From contig NCHN01000014.1 in NCBI GenBank assembly GCA_002281875.1, positions 1 to 64,000 on the forward strand: a stretch of 64,000 nucleotides of DNA, in the 5' to 3' direction. The position numbers and the translations under genes were made by a program. The notes under the pieces are model-generated. The model searched no databases. It was not told the origin of the DNA and saw only the letters and a program-made list of their open reading frames with translations. This document shows, one piece after another, positions 1 through 8,421 of the stretch; within the stretch, counting starts at the first letter, position 1, and every line of letters begins with the position of its first letter. The DNA is from Sphingobacteriia bacterium 24-36-13 (lineage in GTDB: Bacteria; Bacteroidota; Bacteroidia; Chitinophagales; Chitinophagaceae).

Positions 1-343
1 CGTTTTATGGATTATCCTTTGCATAATTGGGTATTTGTTGCCCAGAGACGGCATCAACGAATTTTATGGCCTTGCTGTTTTGGTGGGTTTTATTATGGGT
101 GGAATACAAGCATTAAGCAGAAGTACTTATGCCAAATTAATGCCTGAAACAACAGACACTACATCCTATTTTAGCTTCTATGATGTAACAGAAAAAGTAT
201 CTATCGTGGTAGGCATGTTTAGCTTTGGTTATATCAATGAGATTTCTGGTTCACAAAGAAATTCAGTGTTGGTTTTAGAAATATTTTTCATCATCGGTTT
301 ACTCATATTAATTTCTGCAAATAAATTGCAAGCCAAAAAATAG
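1..343 (+). CDS. MFS transporter, UMF1-type (3' end only)
   Basis: The reading frame is open from the first base, so this is the C-terminal part of a longer gene cut by the window edge; the first possible TTG inside it is not a real start. The visible ~113 residues contain hydrophobic helices and the stretch GGIQALSRSTYAKLMP followed by SYFSFYDVTEKV. This helix-loop pattern is typical of the UMF1/Atg22-like branch of the major facilitator superfamily, inner-membrane permeases whose substrate is usually unknown. It ends 4 nt before the following hydrolase gene, so the two are probably co-transcribed. Confidence 0.8.
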   Translation, partial: VLWIILCIIGYLLPRDGINEFYGLAVLVGFIMGGIQALSRSTYAKLMPETTDTTSYFSFYDVTEKVSIVVGMFSFGYINEISGSQRNSVLVLEIFFIIGLLILISANKLQAKK

Positions 344-347
344 TCCA

Positions 348-1217
348 ATGAAATTATACGCCATTAATCATAGTTATTTTAAATTGGATGGAGGGGCCAT
401 GTATGGTGTTGTTCCAAAATCACTTTGGAATAAATTGAATCCAGCAGATGAAAATAATTTATGCAATTGGGCATTAAGAAGCTTACTTATTCAAGACGAC
501 GATAAACTCATTTTGATTGATACCGGAATGGGGTTTAAGCAGGATGAAAAATTTTTTGGTCATTACGGCATGAGCGAAACCATTGAGTTAGATACTGAAT
601 TGCAGCGCTTAGGCTTTACCAGAAACGATATTACAGACGTATTTCATACTCATTTGCATTTTGATCATTGCGGAGGCAGTATTGAACGTGTAAACAACCA
701 ATTAGTTCCTTATTTCCCTAATGCTACCTACTGGAGCAACCCCATTCATTGGGATTGGGCAATTCATCCCAACGATAGAGAAAAAGCTTCATTTTTAAAG
801 GAGAACATTTTGCCTATTCAAGAAAGTGGTCAATTAAAAATGATTGATGCTCCCACCAATGAGTTTACACCTGATGGATTATTAGAGAAAGTTTCGTTTA
901 CGAATAAGATCAGTATCCGATTTGTAAATGGTCATACCAAGAGTATGATGTTGCCGCAAATTAATTACAATGGCAAAAGCATTGTTTATATGGCAGACTT
1001 ACTGCCTTCCGCCTCGCATATTCCGCTTCCCTATATCATGGGCTATGATATGTTTCCTTTAACTACCTTAAAAGAGAAAAAATCGTTCTTGCAAGAAGCA
1101 GCGGAACAGGGGTATATTTTATTTTTTGAACACGACCCTTCCATTGAGTGTTGCACGGTTCACCAAACAGAAAAGGGAATTCGAATGCACCAAGTACTTC
1201 GTTTAGCAGACTTATGA
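348..1217 (+). CDS. Metallo-beta-lactamase-fold hydrolase
   Basis: A 289-aa soluble protein of the metallo-beta-lactamase superfamily. The zinc motif HTHLHFDHCGG lies at residues 100-110 (H102, H104, D106, H107), with later ligands in NGHT (about 195), YMAD (about 217) and FEHD (about 262). IDTG near residue 57 is the usual strand before the active site. The overall size and the N-terminal GGAMYGVVPKSLW segment resemble the AHL-lactonase/quorum-quenching-like branch, but substrate cannot be told from sequence. It follows the MFS gene by 4 nt and runs toward the minus-strand DUF3108 gene. Confidence 0.85.
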   Translation: MKLYAINHSYFKLDGGAMYGVVPKSLWNKLNPADENNLCNWALRSLLIQDDDKLILIDTGMGFKQDEKFFGHYGMSETIELDTELQRLGFTRNDITDVFHTHLHFDHCGGSIERVNNQLVPYFPNATYWSNPIHWDWAIHPNDREKASFLKENILPIQESGQLKMIDAPTNEFTPDGLLEKVSFTNKISIRFVNGHTKSMMLPQINYNGKSIVYMADLLPSASHIPLPYIMGYDMFPLTTLKEKKSFLQEAAEQGYILFFEHDPSIECCTVHQTEKGIRMHQVLRLADL

Positions 1218-1267
1218 TGATTAGAGGGAAAGATTGTTGGCGGGCCAATTCTTCCTATTGAACCCAA

Positions 1268-2065
1268 TTACTTTTTTGAAACCATTGAACTAAAAGGATA
1301 ACGGAGGTTCTTGTATCCCATCATATCTACTTTTACACTCCCTACTACAATGGGGCTTTCAATTCTAAGTGGAACATGATTGGCATCATCGCTCACCCAA
1401 ACAGTCATTTTTTCGCCGCCCTCAAACAATGTTCCTTTAACCAATAGTGGTTTAAATTTAATGGCATTGAATTTACCAAATCTTGTTTTGATGGTTTCCT
1501 TTCCTAAGTATTTAATATATAAATTATAGACTTCATTGCCTAAAAACATGGTGAATGGAATTCGATCTTCAGGCTTGTATTTTTCAAAATCAATATTGCG
1601 AGCATAGTAGATTGCACTTAAAACATCCTGTACACAATTGGGTACTTTAACAGTCCCTTTCTCGCTAGTTGCGGTATTGGCAGTTCTATTGAAAGCTACA
1701 TTTTCATTAATCTTGTATCCACCTTCCTCTACGTTACGAATAAATTTGAGCGGTTGCAATTTGGCCGTATCAATATAACTCTCGTATTTATCTCTTACTT
1801 TAAAAATCCAATCATAACTTCTATTTGAATTTCCTACACCTACTAAATGATAAACCGGAGTATTATTTAATTTCCCTGAATTAACAGTAAAAGTAGCCGC
1901 TCCGGCATTCACGTATAATCCTATCACATTATAAAAAACGGTAAATGAAATCTGCTCTCCACTTTGAAAAGCATAATTTCTTATTCCACAAAAATCATCC
2001 CCTGCAGAAAGCGGCTTTACCAAGACCACTAATAAAATTGCAATCAATATTTTTTTAAAACCCAT
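1268..2065 (-). CDS. DUF3108 domain protein, exported
   Basis: A 265-aa protein with an N-terminal hydrophobic signal-like segment (residues 1-21, ending before DDFCGIRNY). The body matches what I know of DUF3108: GEQISFTVFYNVIGLYVNAG near residues 36-55, a middle part with DKYESYIDT, and a C-terminal beta-rich part with VWVSDDANHVPLRIE. It probably sits in the periplasm or envelope; the family has no settled biochemical role. The start lies 3 nt after the stop of the upstream membrane protein gene, indicating one transcription unit. Confidence 0.75.
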   Translation of the reverse strand: MGFKKILIAILLVVLVKPLSAGDDFCGIRNYAFQSGEQISFTVFYNVIGLYVNAGAATFTVNSGKLNNTPVYHLVGVGNSNRSYDWIFKVRDKYESYIDTAKLQPLKFIRNVEEGGYKINENVAFNRTANTATSEKGTVKVPNCVQDVLSAIYYARNIDFEKYKPEDRIPFTMFLGNEVYNLYIKYLGKETIKTRFGKFNAIKFKPLLVKGTLFEGGEKMTVWVSDDANHVPLRIESPIVVGSVKVDMMGYKNLRYPFSSMVSKK

Positions 2066-2068
2066 TCC

Positions 2069-3100
2069 TTATTTATTTCTGAATAATCTTACACCTAATA
2101 TAACCAATGTACCGGCAATTGCTGGTAAGATTAAGTTAATTAACCAAATACCCGCAGCTGTAGCAATGATTCCTAACGAGTTAGTACTGATCAAACCCAA
2201 TACTAATAAACTCATTTTTCCTCTAATTCCTAATTCGGCCAAAGCGGTTGTTGGAATAATGGCTAAAAGGGTTAGCATCACTCCTACCATGGCAAATGCA
2301 TCTAACCAAAAAACATGAATGTCAAAAACTTGTAATAATAGATAATACTGTAATAAAAAAACCAGGTAACGAACCAAAGAAAGTGACAATAAGCGAAGTA
2401 ATTCATTCCAATGAAACTCCTCTAATTTTTCTAAAAAGAATTGGTACTTGCGAACAAATGGAATTCTTTCTACCAATTGAATTAATCCAGCAAGTTTAAA
2501 GTATGCTAATGTGAATAATAAGATACCCATTCCTATCACATAAATCAACGCATCTAACCAAAAAATAGATAAGCCCTCTAACTGGTGTTCTCCATCTAAA
2601 ATATTCCAACGCATATAAATCAAAGCTGCAGCACCTAAAACAAATGTCACAATAATTTGAGCCATACTTCCCACAATTGACAATACAGCACCTCGGATTC
2701 TATTTCCATCTTTTAAAAAAGCCGCTCTAGCTAATGGTTCACCTATTCGATTGATGGTTGTAAAACCCATGGCTTGACCAGCCAAGATTGATTTGAATGC
2801 ATACAAAAGTGAAAGTTGTTCTATTCCTTTAACTTGTATTTGCCATTTTCTTGCTTCTATACCCCAGTTAACTAACATGAGTAATATCACCAATCCTATC
2901 ATCCATTTATTTGAACCATTTAAAGCATTCAAAATAGTTTGCCATGATTGTTCTAAATCTGTTTGGGCTTGAATTTGCTTATAAATTGCCCAACTAAGCC
3001 ATATAAATAATAATGGCCCAACTATATAATTTAAAAAAATTTTGGCTCGTTTGGTCAATCTTATTTTTTTGTAAAGGTAAGGGTGTAGCTGATTTATCAA
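2069..3100 (-). CDS. LPG-synthase-type (flippase-like) membrane protein
   Basis: A 343-aa integral membrane protein with about eight hydrophobic helices, resembling the lysylphosphatidylglycerol synthase transmembrane region/UPF0104 family. Typical elements are the NRIGEPLARAAFL motif (around residues 117-130) and ALAELGIRGKMSLLVLG near residues 287-303. Such proteins move or modify lipid-linked substrates, but this one has no attached synthetase domain. The start at 3100 is a TTG; an alternative TTG lies at 3058. Bases 3063-3100 look promoter-like (TTG, 18 nt, TACCTTTA), which would favour the downstream start. It is divergent from ruvC, 22 nt away. Confidence 0.7.
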   Translation of the reverse strand: MINQLHPYLYKKIRLTKRAKIFLNYIVGPLLFIWLSWAIYKQIQAQTDLEQSWQTILNALNGSNKWMIGLVILLMLVNWGIEARKWQIQVKGIEQLSLLYAFKSILAGQAMGFTTINRIGEPLARAAFLKDGNRIRGAVLSIVGSMAQIIVTFVLGAAALIYMRWNILDGEHQLEGLSIFWLDALIYVIGMGILLFTLAYFKLAGLIQLVERIPFVRKYQFFLEKLEEFHWNELLRLLSLSLVRYLVFLLQYYLLLQVFDIHVFWLDAFAMVGVMLTLLAIIPTTALAELGIRGKMSLLVLGLISTNSLGIIATAAGIWLINLILPAIAGTLVILGVRLFRNK

Positions 3101-3122
3101 TAATGCCTATTTTCACTACATA

Positions 3123-3683
3123 ATGAAATACGATTCAGTTATTTTGGGGATTGATCCTGGCACACAGTTATTAGGGTATGCATTGTTGGGAATACGTAAA
3201 GGGAAACCTGAATTAATTGTAATGGATACTTTAAAGTTGACTAAGGAAAAAGATATTTATGCCAGGCTCGAAATCATCTATAGAACAATTACTGGTTTAA
3301 TTAACCTGTATAAACCCAATAGCTTTGCCATTGAAGCCCCCTTCTTTGGAAAGAATGTACAGAGTATGCTAAAATTAGGCAGGGCACAAGGTGTGGCCAT
3401 TGCTGCTTCCATGCAATCCCAAATTCCAGTTACAGAATATGCTCCTAAAAAAGTAAAACAATCCATTACTGGCAATGGTAATGCAGACAAAGACCAGATT
3501 TGGAAAATGCTTCAGCTTACCTTAAACATTGAAAAAAAACCCGTTTATTTTGATGCCACCGATGCATTGGCCGTTGCACTTTGTCATTTTTACCAAAACA
3601 GCAGTCCATTAGCTATTAAGGGAAAAGCATTGAAAGGTTGGGGCGATTTTATTGCAAAGAATGAAGATAGAATTAGAAAATAA
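3123..3683 (+). CDS. ruvC: Holliday junction resolvase RuvC
   Basis: A 186-aa endonuclease that resolves Holliday junctions with RuvAB during recombinational repair. The RNase-H-like active-site acids are visible: D11 in GIDPGT, E71 in FAIEAPFFG, and D144/D147 in DATDALAVALCH. The loop KNVQSMLKLGRAQG (78-91) is the conserved DNA-binding region. It is slightly longer than E. coli RuvC (173 aa) because of a C-terminal tail rich in lysine. It stands alone, with no ruvA or ruvB next to it. Confidence 0.95.
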   Translation: MKYDSVILGIDPGTQLLGYALLGIRKGKPELIVMDTLKLTKEKDIYARLEIIYRTITGLINLYKPNSFAIEAPFFGKNVQSMLKLGRAQGVAIAASMQSQIPVTEYAPKKVKQSITGNGNADKDQIWKMLQLTLNIEKKPVYFDATDALAVALCHFYQNSSPLAIKGKALKGWGDFIAKNEDRIRK

Positions 3684-3695
3684 TTCCATCACCTT

Positions 3696-4088
3696 TTAAC
3701 TCAATTCCGCAAGAATAGCTTGCTGAACTTGAATGAATTCCTCTTTTGACAATTTCAATTTTGCACGATTAAAATTTAAATCATCTGCACTGTTGATGGG
3801 TATTAAATGCATATGTGCATGGGGCACTTCTAATCCTACTACACTAATACCACAACGATTGCATGGAAATACTTTTTCAATGGCTTTTGCAATGGGTTGT
3901 GCAAAAACCATCATACCTGATAATACTTCAGGTGGCAAATCAAAAAAATGATCTATCTCCATTTTGGGTATCACCAATACATGACCTTTTACCAATGGAA
4001 AAATGTCTAAGAATGCATAGAACTGTTCGTTCTCTGCAATTTGATAACAAGGTATTTCTCCAGCAATGATTTTCGAAAAAATAGTCAT
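3696..4088 (-). CDS. HIT family protein (nucleotide hydrolase/transferase)
   Basis: A 130-aa Hint/HIT protein. The histidine triad is HAHMHLIP at residues 90-97 (H90, H92, H94), preceded by the N-terminal FSKIIAGEIPCY segment and GHVLVIPK (35-42). Members hydrolyse nucleoside phosphoramidates or related nucleotide conjugates. The start codon lies 9 nt after the greA stop, so greA and this gene form an operon, an arrangement I regard as common in Bacteroidota. It converges with ruvC over a 12-nt gap. Confidence 0.92.
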   Translation of the reverse strand: MTIFSKIIAGEIPCYQIAENEQFYAFLDIFPLVKGHVLVIPKMEIDHFFDLPPEVLSGMMVFAQPIAKAIEKVFPCNRCGISVVGLEVPHAHMHLIPINSADDLNFNRAKLKLSKEEFIQVQQAILAELS

Positions 4089-4097
4089 GGTAAAAAC

Positions 4098-4574
4098 TTA
4101 AACGGTAATTTCTTCAACTCTAAACTTAACAATACCATTGGGCGCCTGCACTTCAGCTATTTCTCCTCTTACCTTTCCTAACAACCCCTTACCAATTGGT
4201 GATGATGCAGAAATTTTACCCAATTTTAAATCGGCTTCTTTTTCTCCCACTATTTGATAAGTAACTGTTTTTTTGGTAGCCATATTCGTAATAGTCACTT
4301 TGGTCAATATGGTTACTTTACTGGTATCAATGGTACTGGTATCTACAATTTTTGCATTTGCAATAGCGCCTTCCAATTGTTTTATTTTAGCCTCCAGCAT
4401 ACCCTGAGCCTCTTTGGCTGCATCGTATTCGGCATTCTCTTTTAAATCACCTTTCTCTCTAGCTTCAGCAATAGCTTTAGAAGCGGCAGGACGGTCAACA
4501 GATTTCATTTTCTGCAATTCCTCGCGCATCTTATCGAAAGTCTCTTTCGTAACATACATATTGGTTTCACTCAT
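4098..4574 (-). CDS. greA: Transcription elongation factor GreA
   Basis: A 158-aa protein of normal GreA length. Residues 1-75 form the coiled-coil (SKAIAEAREKGDLKENAEYD carries the acidic tip residues that enter the RNA polymerase secondary channel), and residues 85-155 form the FKBP-like C-terminal domain, with SASSPIGKGLLGK near 122-134. It restarts backtracked RNA polymerase by stimulating transcript cleavage. Its mRNA leader begins with a terminator-like hairpin (separate entry). It is followed by the HIT gene. Confidence 0.95.
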   Translation of the reverse strand: MSETNMYVTKETFDKMREELQKMKSVDRPAASKAIAEAREKGDLKENAEYDAAKEAQGMLEAKIKQLEGAIANAKIVDTSTIDTSKVTILTKVTITNMATKKTVTYQIVGEKEADLKLGKISASSPIGKGLLGKVRGEIAEVQAPNGIVKFRVEEITV

Positions 4575-4595
4575 AGTACCGGCTTTAAGATTGGT

Positions 4596-4632
4596 AAAAA
4601 AAAATACAACGCCACATTTGACTGCGGCGTTG
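4596..4632 (-). terminator. Intrinsic-terminator-like hairpin in the greA leader
   Basis: On the minus strand the stem CAACGCC (4632-4626) pairs with GGCGTTG (4613-4607) around a 12-nt loop, followed by TA and nine T residues (4604-4596). It lies between the greA -7 element (4641-4648) and the greA start codon (4574). The placement is that of an attenuator: a short transcript of roughly 40 nt would end here unless polymerase reads through. The structure is seen; the function is inferred. Confidence 0.75.
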
Positions 4633-4640
4633 CATTAATA

Positions 4641-4648
4641 CAAAGGTA
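4641..4648 (-). promoter_or_regulatory. greA promoter, -7 element TACCTTTG
   Basis: TACCTTTG on the minus strand matches the Bacteroidota housekeeping -7 consensus TAnnTTTG exactly. Transcription would begin near 4635, just before the leader hairpin. No clear -33 TTG is visible at the usual distance. Confidence 0.6.
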
Positions 4649-4724
4649 AGGGATTAATCATTCCATGGCATAGAAGACGTTCTAAAAAAAATTAGGTGAT
4701 TTCAAAAAAAGTAATACTTTTATT

Positions 4725-4746
4725 GTGTACTATTACACTAATACAC
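4725..4746 (+). promoter_or_regulatory. Putative GntR (YtrA-type) operator
   Basis: An inverted repeat GTGTA (4725-4729), 4-nt spacer, TACAC (4734-4738), followed by a further TACAC at 4742-4746. It ends 5 nt before the ATG of the first gene of an ABC operon whose third gene encodes a GntR regulator. Autoregulation through this site is an inference from position and symmetry. Confidence 0.5.
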
Positions 4747-4751
4747 TAACA

Positions 4752-5585
4752 ATGATCCAATTTAACAACGTCAGTTTTGGGTACTCCAAACAAAAACTAC
4801 TTTACACCAATATTAATTTGGAATTGACTGCAGGCAGTGTGTATGGACTATTGGGTAAAAATGGAGCGGGAAAGTCTACATTACTTAAACTAATGGCTGG
4901 GCTGGTTTATCCACTGCATGGGAAACTCTCGGTTTTTAATGCCAACCCTACCAAAAGAGCGCCCTCGTTTATGCATGAGGTATTTTTTATCCCAGAAGAA
5001 ATTGACACGCCCAGTTTACATGTGCTTGATTTTGGCGCTGAGCATATGCCCTTTTATCCAAAATTCAATAACGAGCAATTCTTGGATTATTTGAAGGAGT
5101 TTGATATTCCGATGACCAACTTGAACAATATGAGTTTTGGTCAAAAGAAAAAAGTTTGGATTGCATTAGGCATGGCATCAAATGCCTCACTAATTATTCT
5201 GGATGAACCTACCAATGGATTGGATATACCTTCCAAAAGAAAACTTCGAAAACTAATTGCGAGTGTTTTGAATGAAGACACTTGCATAATCATCAGTACC
5301 CATCAAGTGAAAGACTTAGACAGTTTGATAGATAAAATTATATTAGTTGATGAAGGTGAAATAATTGTAAACACCGATACTGACTCCATCACAGAAAAAT
5401 TGGTCTTCAAGCTGTCACCCGACATTTCATCTACAGAACAGTACCTATACTATGAAAGTAGTTTAGCGGGTAATTTAATTGTGAAAGAAAGAACCCCGGA
5501 AGATGAAACTACCAAACTAGATCTTGAACTGTTTTTTAATGCAGGTATCAATAATAAAAATGGAATAAAACAACTTTTCAATTAA
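4752..5585 (+). CDS. ABC transporter ATP-binding protein
   Basis: A 277-aa ABC ATPase. Counting from the ATG at 4752: Walker A GKNGAGKS at 35-42, a degenerate signature SFGQKKK at 128-134 (LSGGQ expected), Walker B LIILDE at 147-152 and the switch histidine in STHQVKD near 186. I chose this start because the preceding in-frame ATG at 4725 lies inside the inverted repeat. It energises the permease encoded next, whose ATG overlaps this gene's stop by 1 nt. The context (short GntR regulator in the operon) resembles YtrA-type systems that respond to cell-envelope stress; the substrate is unknown. Confidence 0.88.
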   Translation: MIQFNNVSFGYSKQKLLYTNINLELTAGSVYGLLGKNGAGKSTLLKLMAGLVYPLHGKLSVFNANPTKRAPSFMHEVFFIPEEIDTPSLHVLDFGAEHMPFYPKFNNEQFLDYLKEFDIPMTNLNNMSFGQKKKVWIALGMASNASLIILDEPTNGLDIPSKRKLRKLIASVLNEDTCIIISTHQVKDLDSLIDKIILVDEGEIIVNTDTDSITEKLVFKLSPDISSTEQYLYYESSLAGNLIVKERTPEDETTKLDLELFFNAGINNKNGIKQLFN

Positions 5586-6418
5586 TGGCTATGAATAACG
5601 AGTTTAGTTTTAGGAGGGTACTACTTTTATTGAGAAAAAATTTCAAAGAAAATGGCAGACGCTATCTGCTGATGTTTATTGCGGGCTTTGGCATCATCTT
5701 TTTAATCTATGGATTATTAATTGTTGGGAGTTTTCATAATATGTTCCCATCTGGTGATAGAAAGATGCTTTTTACAATAGGAATCTTTTTAGGAGGGACA
5801 TTATTTTCTGCCAGTTTCTATAGCTTTTTTAAATCGCAACCCAAAACCATTCAATTCCTTTTATTGCCAGCAACTACTGGTGAAAAACTATTGATCAGTT
5901 TTATTTTAACCCAATTCGTTTACATCATTGTGTTTTTAATCAGCTTTATCAGTATTGACTGGCTCATGTGTACCATTTATAATGAATTTGTATCAATACC
6001 GAAATGGATTGTAGAACAAGAGAAGCATTACTATAAAGCAACCTATCTATTTAATTCAAATACAGTACTAATAAAAGAAATATTGATTATGTACTTTATC
6101 ACTACTTCTATTGCGCATTTAGGGTCACTTAGTTTTATCAATAATGCCTATGTCAAAACCGTCATCTTATTTGTTCTAACTGTAGTTGCATTGATATTCT
6201 TGAACAACAAATCGCTGGATTTAATGTTTCCTGAAACTGTTATGCCACGTGGACAATATTTCACAGCTTCTTTAAGTATTGGCGATAAGCACCAACCCAT
6301 AGGAATCGTGAAATTACCCAATGGCTGGTTCACAACAATAGCATGGTTTTTACCGATGTTTTTATACATGAGCTGCTGGACAATGAGCTACTTTAAAATT
6401 AAAGAGAAGCAGATTTAA
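5585..6418 (+). CDS. ABC transporter membrane subunit (putative)
   Basis: A 277-aa integral membrane protein with about six hydrophobic helices (around residues 25-48, 60-82, 99-125, 165-185, 195-210 and 250-270). I do not recognise a named family by motif, but the 1-nt overlap with the ATPase gene and the GntR regulator that follows make it the permease half of this exporter. A second in-frame ATG two codons in (5591) could also be the start. The residue pattern KSQPKTIQFLLLPATTGEKL after the second helix is shared, as far as I know, by Bacteroidota ABC-2-like permeases. Confidence 0.65.
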   Translation: MAMNNEFSFRRVLLLLRKNFKENGRRYLLMFIAGFGIIFLIYGLLIVGSFHNMFPSGDRKMLFTIGIFLGGTLFSASFYSFFKSQPKTIQFLLLPATTGEKLLISFILTQFVYIIVFLISFISIDWLMCTIYNEFVSIPKWIVEQEKHYYKATYLFNSNTVLIKEILIMYFITTSIAHLGSLSFINNAYVKTVILFVLTVVALIFLNNKSLDLMFPETVMPRGQYFTASLSIGDKHQPIGIVKLPNGWFTTIAWFLPMFLYMSCWTMSYFKIKEKQI

Positions 6419-6431
6419 ACTAAAAGAGCCA

Positions 6432-6821
6432 ATGCATTTTCATTCAAATAAAGCCATTTACATACAAATTGCCGATCTGATTTGTGAAAAGATTCTTTCT
6501 GGTATATTCAAAGAAGAGGAAAGAATTCCTTCTGTTAGAGAATTGGCAGTTGACTTAGAAGTGAATCCAAATACGGTGATGAGAACTTATGAATATTTAC
6601 AAGATTTAGCTATCATCAGCAATAAAAGAGGAGTGGGCTTTTTCGTGAATACCGAAAGTATTGAAAGAGTAACAGCCTATTTAAGAAAAGAATTTATGGA
6701 ACAGGAATTGCCCAACTTATTTAAGAATATGAAAATACTGGCAATCAATATCAATGAAATAGATCAACTGTATCAACATTATTTGCAGAACAACCTAAAT
6801 AATAGCAATGAAAAAAAGTAA
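6432..6821 (+). CDS. GntR family transcriptional regulator (YtrA-type)
   Basis: A 129-aa protein made of a GntR winged helix (residues 5-75; KAIYIQIADLICEKI and IPSVRELAVDLEVNPNTVMR are the diagnostic segments) and a very short C-terminal helical tail of about 50 residues. The lack of a large effector domain is the hallmark of the YtrA subfamily, usually repressors of ABC operons. It begins 13 nt after the permease stop and overlaps the next gene by 14 nt. It probably binds the inverted repeat at 4725-4746. Confidence 0.88.
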   Translation: MHFHSNKAIYIQIADLICEKILSGIFKEEERIPSVRELAVDLEVNPNTVMRTYEYLQDLAIISNKRGVGFFVNTESIERVTAYLRKEFMEQELPNLFKNMKILAININEIDQLYQHYLQNNLNNSNEKK

Positions 6822-7485
6822 TATTCTATTAATCATTACCCTCTCCATAGTTTGTATTTGTTTTATTGCAGTGAATATAAAATTGAGCACGGAGTATAAT
6901 AAAGGAGCAATTCAATCTGTTACGCAAAAGAAAATACTGCCCATTTTCCATCATATAAAAGAACTAAATGGTTTAAAAAATATAGACTATACATATAAGC
7001 CCATTATTAGCATTTATGAGCGAAAAGATACTAGTGCCATTGCTTATAATTTTTACAACCCAATTGGATATCAATATTTCGTAAAAAACGATACGCTTTA
7101 CTTGAAGGCAGATTCTACATTTGATGGAAGTATTCCTTCTATTGAAATTTATTGCAAAAACTTAAGATCAGTAATTACCAGCAATTCACAAGCAACCCTT
7201 TATAACTATAAGACCGATAGTATTTACCTTGAATCAAATGAACACTCAAGTATTAATGCAATACAAATCAATAGTAAGTCTTTAAAACTAAGGGCTCAAG
7301 ACAATTCAACCCTGTCCGTTTCAGGAGTAGATACTATTCATAAAGGGGAAATAAGGGCCAAGCATAATGGACTTATTATCATGAACAATATTTACTTTAA
7401 AGAACAACTACTAAGCATCGATTCAACCGCTTCTCTAACAGTCAGTGGAAAAACACTTAAAGGATTAAACAGAATGCAGTTTTAA
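6808..7485 (+). CDS. Membrane-anchored beta-helix-like protein (DUF2807-like)
   Basis: A 225-aa protein with one N-terminal hydrophobic segment (residues 5-24) followed by a long beta-strand-rich region with short repeated patterns ([44 protein letters not shown]). This pattern resembles the GIN/DUF2807 'auto-transporter adhesin head' domain common in Bacteroidota. It is translationally coupled to the GntR gene by a 14-nt overlap, so it is likely a periplasmic accessory of the ABC system. Its TAA stop shares the palindrome TTAA with the stop of the convergent dehydrogenase gene. Confidence 0.6.
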   Translation: MKKSNILLIITLSIVCICFIAVNIKLSTEYNKGAIQSVTQKKILPIFHHIKELNGLKNIDYTYKPIISIYERKDTSAIAYNFYNPIGYQYFVKNDTLYLKADSTFDGSIPSIEIYCKNLRSVITSNSQATLYNYKTDSIYLESNEHSSINAIQINSKSLKLRAQDNSTLSVSGVDTIHKGEIRAKHNGLIIMNNIYFKEQLLSIDSTASLTVSGKTLKGLNRMQF

Positions 7486-8411
7486 ATAGCTGATAAACCC
7501 AATTTTTTACAAATCACTTGGGCCATTTTTAAATAGGCTTCATGGCTATAACCAGCAATATGAGGCGTGATTACCACATTAGGCATTGCAATCAACGTTT
7601 GCAATTCGGATTGTTCCTCAGGGGAATAGCTATTGAGTTGTTCATTTTCTAACACATCTAAACCAGCAGCCTTAATTTTTTTTGTTTCTAGCGCATGAAT
7701 CAATGCCTGGGTACTGGTTACTTTCCCCCTACAAGTAGACAAAAAGTAGGGCGTTTTTTGGAGGCTATTAAAAAAAGCTTCCCCTGCAAAATGAAAAGTT
7801 TCAGCAGTTAGGGGAAGATGGAGGCTGATGACTTCTGCTTCAGTCGCTATTGCTTCAATAGTAGACTCCGCAACTTGATCAAAGCCAAATCCTGTTTTAT
7901 ATTTATCAACCGCTAATACTTTAACATCAAAAGGTTGAAGCAAACGAGCAAAAGCGGATCCAGTATTTCCATATCCTATGATACCAACTGTTTTACCATA
8001 TAATTCATCAGCACGATTTTCATCTCTTAACCAAAGGCCTTTTTTAATTTCATCATAGCTACTACTGATTCTATTCATTAGATTCAGCAGCAATCCCAAT
8101 GTATGTTCAGCCACCGCATTGCGATTGCCTTCAGGACTACTTTCACATTGGATACCCTTGCTTTCTGCATACGCTACATCAATCAATTCCATTCCACTTC
8201 CGAGTCTGCCAATCCACTTCAAATTGGGGGCGGCATCAATGATATCTCGATCTATTTTTAATCTAGTGGTTACAATCAACCCAACTGCATCTGCAATTAA
8301 AAATTGTAATTCATCGTATGTAATTGCAGGTTGATAAATAACAATAAACTGTTTTGCCTTTAATGTATCAATTAAAAATGGATGTACTTTGGCTGTAATA
8401 ATTACTTTCAT
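7482..8411 (-). CDS. D-isomer-specific 2-hydroxyacid dehydrogenase
   Basis: A 309-aa NAD(P)-dependent dehydrogenase counting from the ATG at 8411, which is 10 nt after the ksgA stop; an upstream in-frame ATG at 8450 lies inside ksgA and is unlikely. The Rossmann motif [16 protein letters not shown] is mid-protein, and the catalytic Arg (STCRGK), Glu (LDVLENE) and His (ITPHIAGY) are all present. This family includes 3-phosphoglycerate, lactate, glycerate and erythronate dehydrogenases; no serA-type ACT domain is present, so the substrate is open. Likely co-transcribed with ksgA. Confidence 0.85.
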   Translation of the reverse strand: MKVIITAKVHPFLIDTLKAKQFIVIYQPAITYDELQFLIADAVGLIVTTRLKIDRDIIDAAPNLKWIGRLGSGMELIDVAYAESKGIQCESSPEGNRNAVAEHTLGLLLNLMNRISSSYDEIKKGLWLRDENRADELYGKTVGIIGYGNTGSAFARLLQPFDVKVLAVDKYKTGFGFDQVAESTIEAIATEAEVISLHLPLTAETFHFAGEAFFNSLQKTPYFLSTCRGKVTSTQALIHALETKKIKAAGLDVLENEQLNSYSPEEQSELQTLIAMPNVVITPHIAGYSHEAYLKMAQVICKKLGLSAI

Positions 8412-8421
8412 AAAAATTCCT

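Noticed and set aside
35-343. Small separate gene starting at TTG 35
   Set aside because: The frame is open to base 2 and the product is clearly the end of a transporter cut by the window edge.
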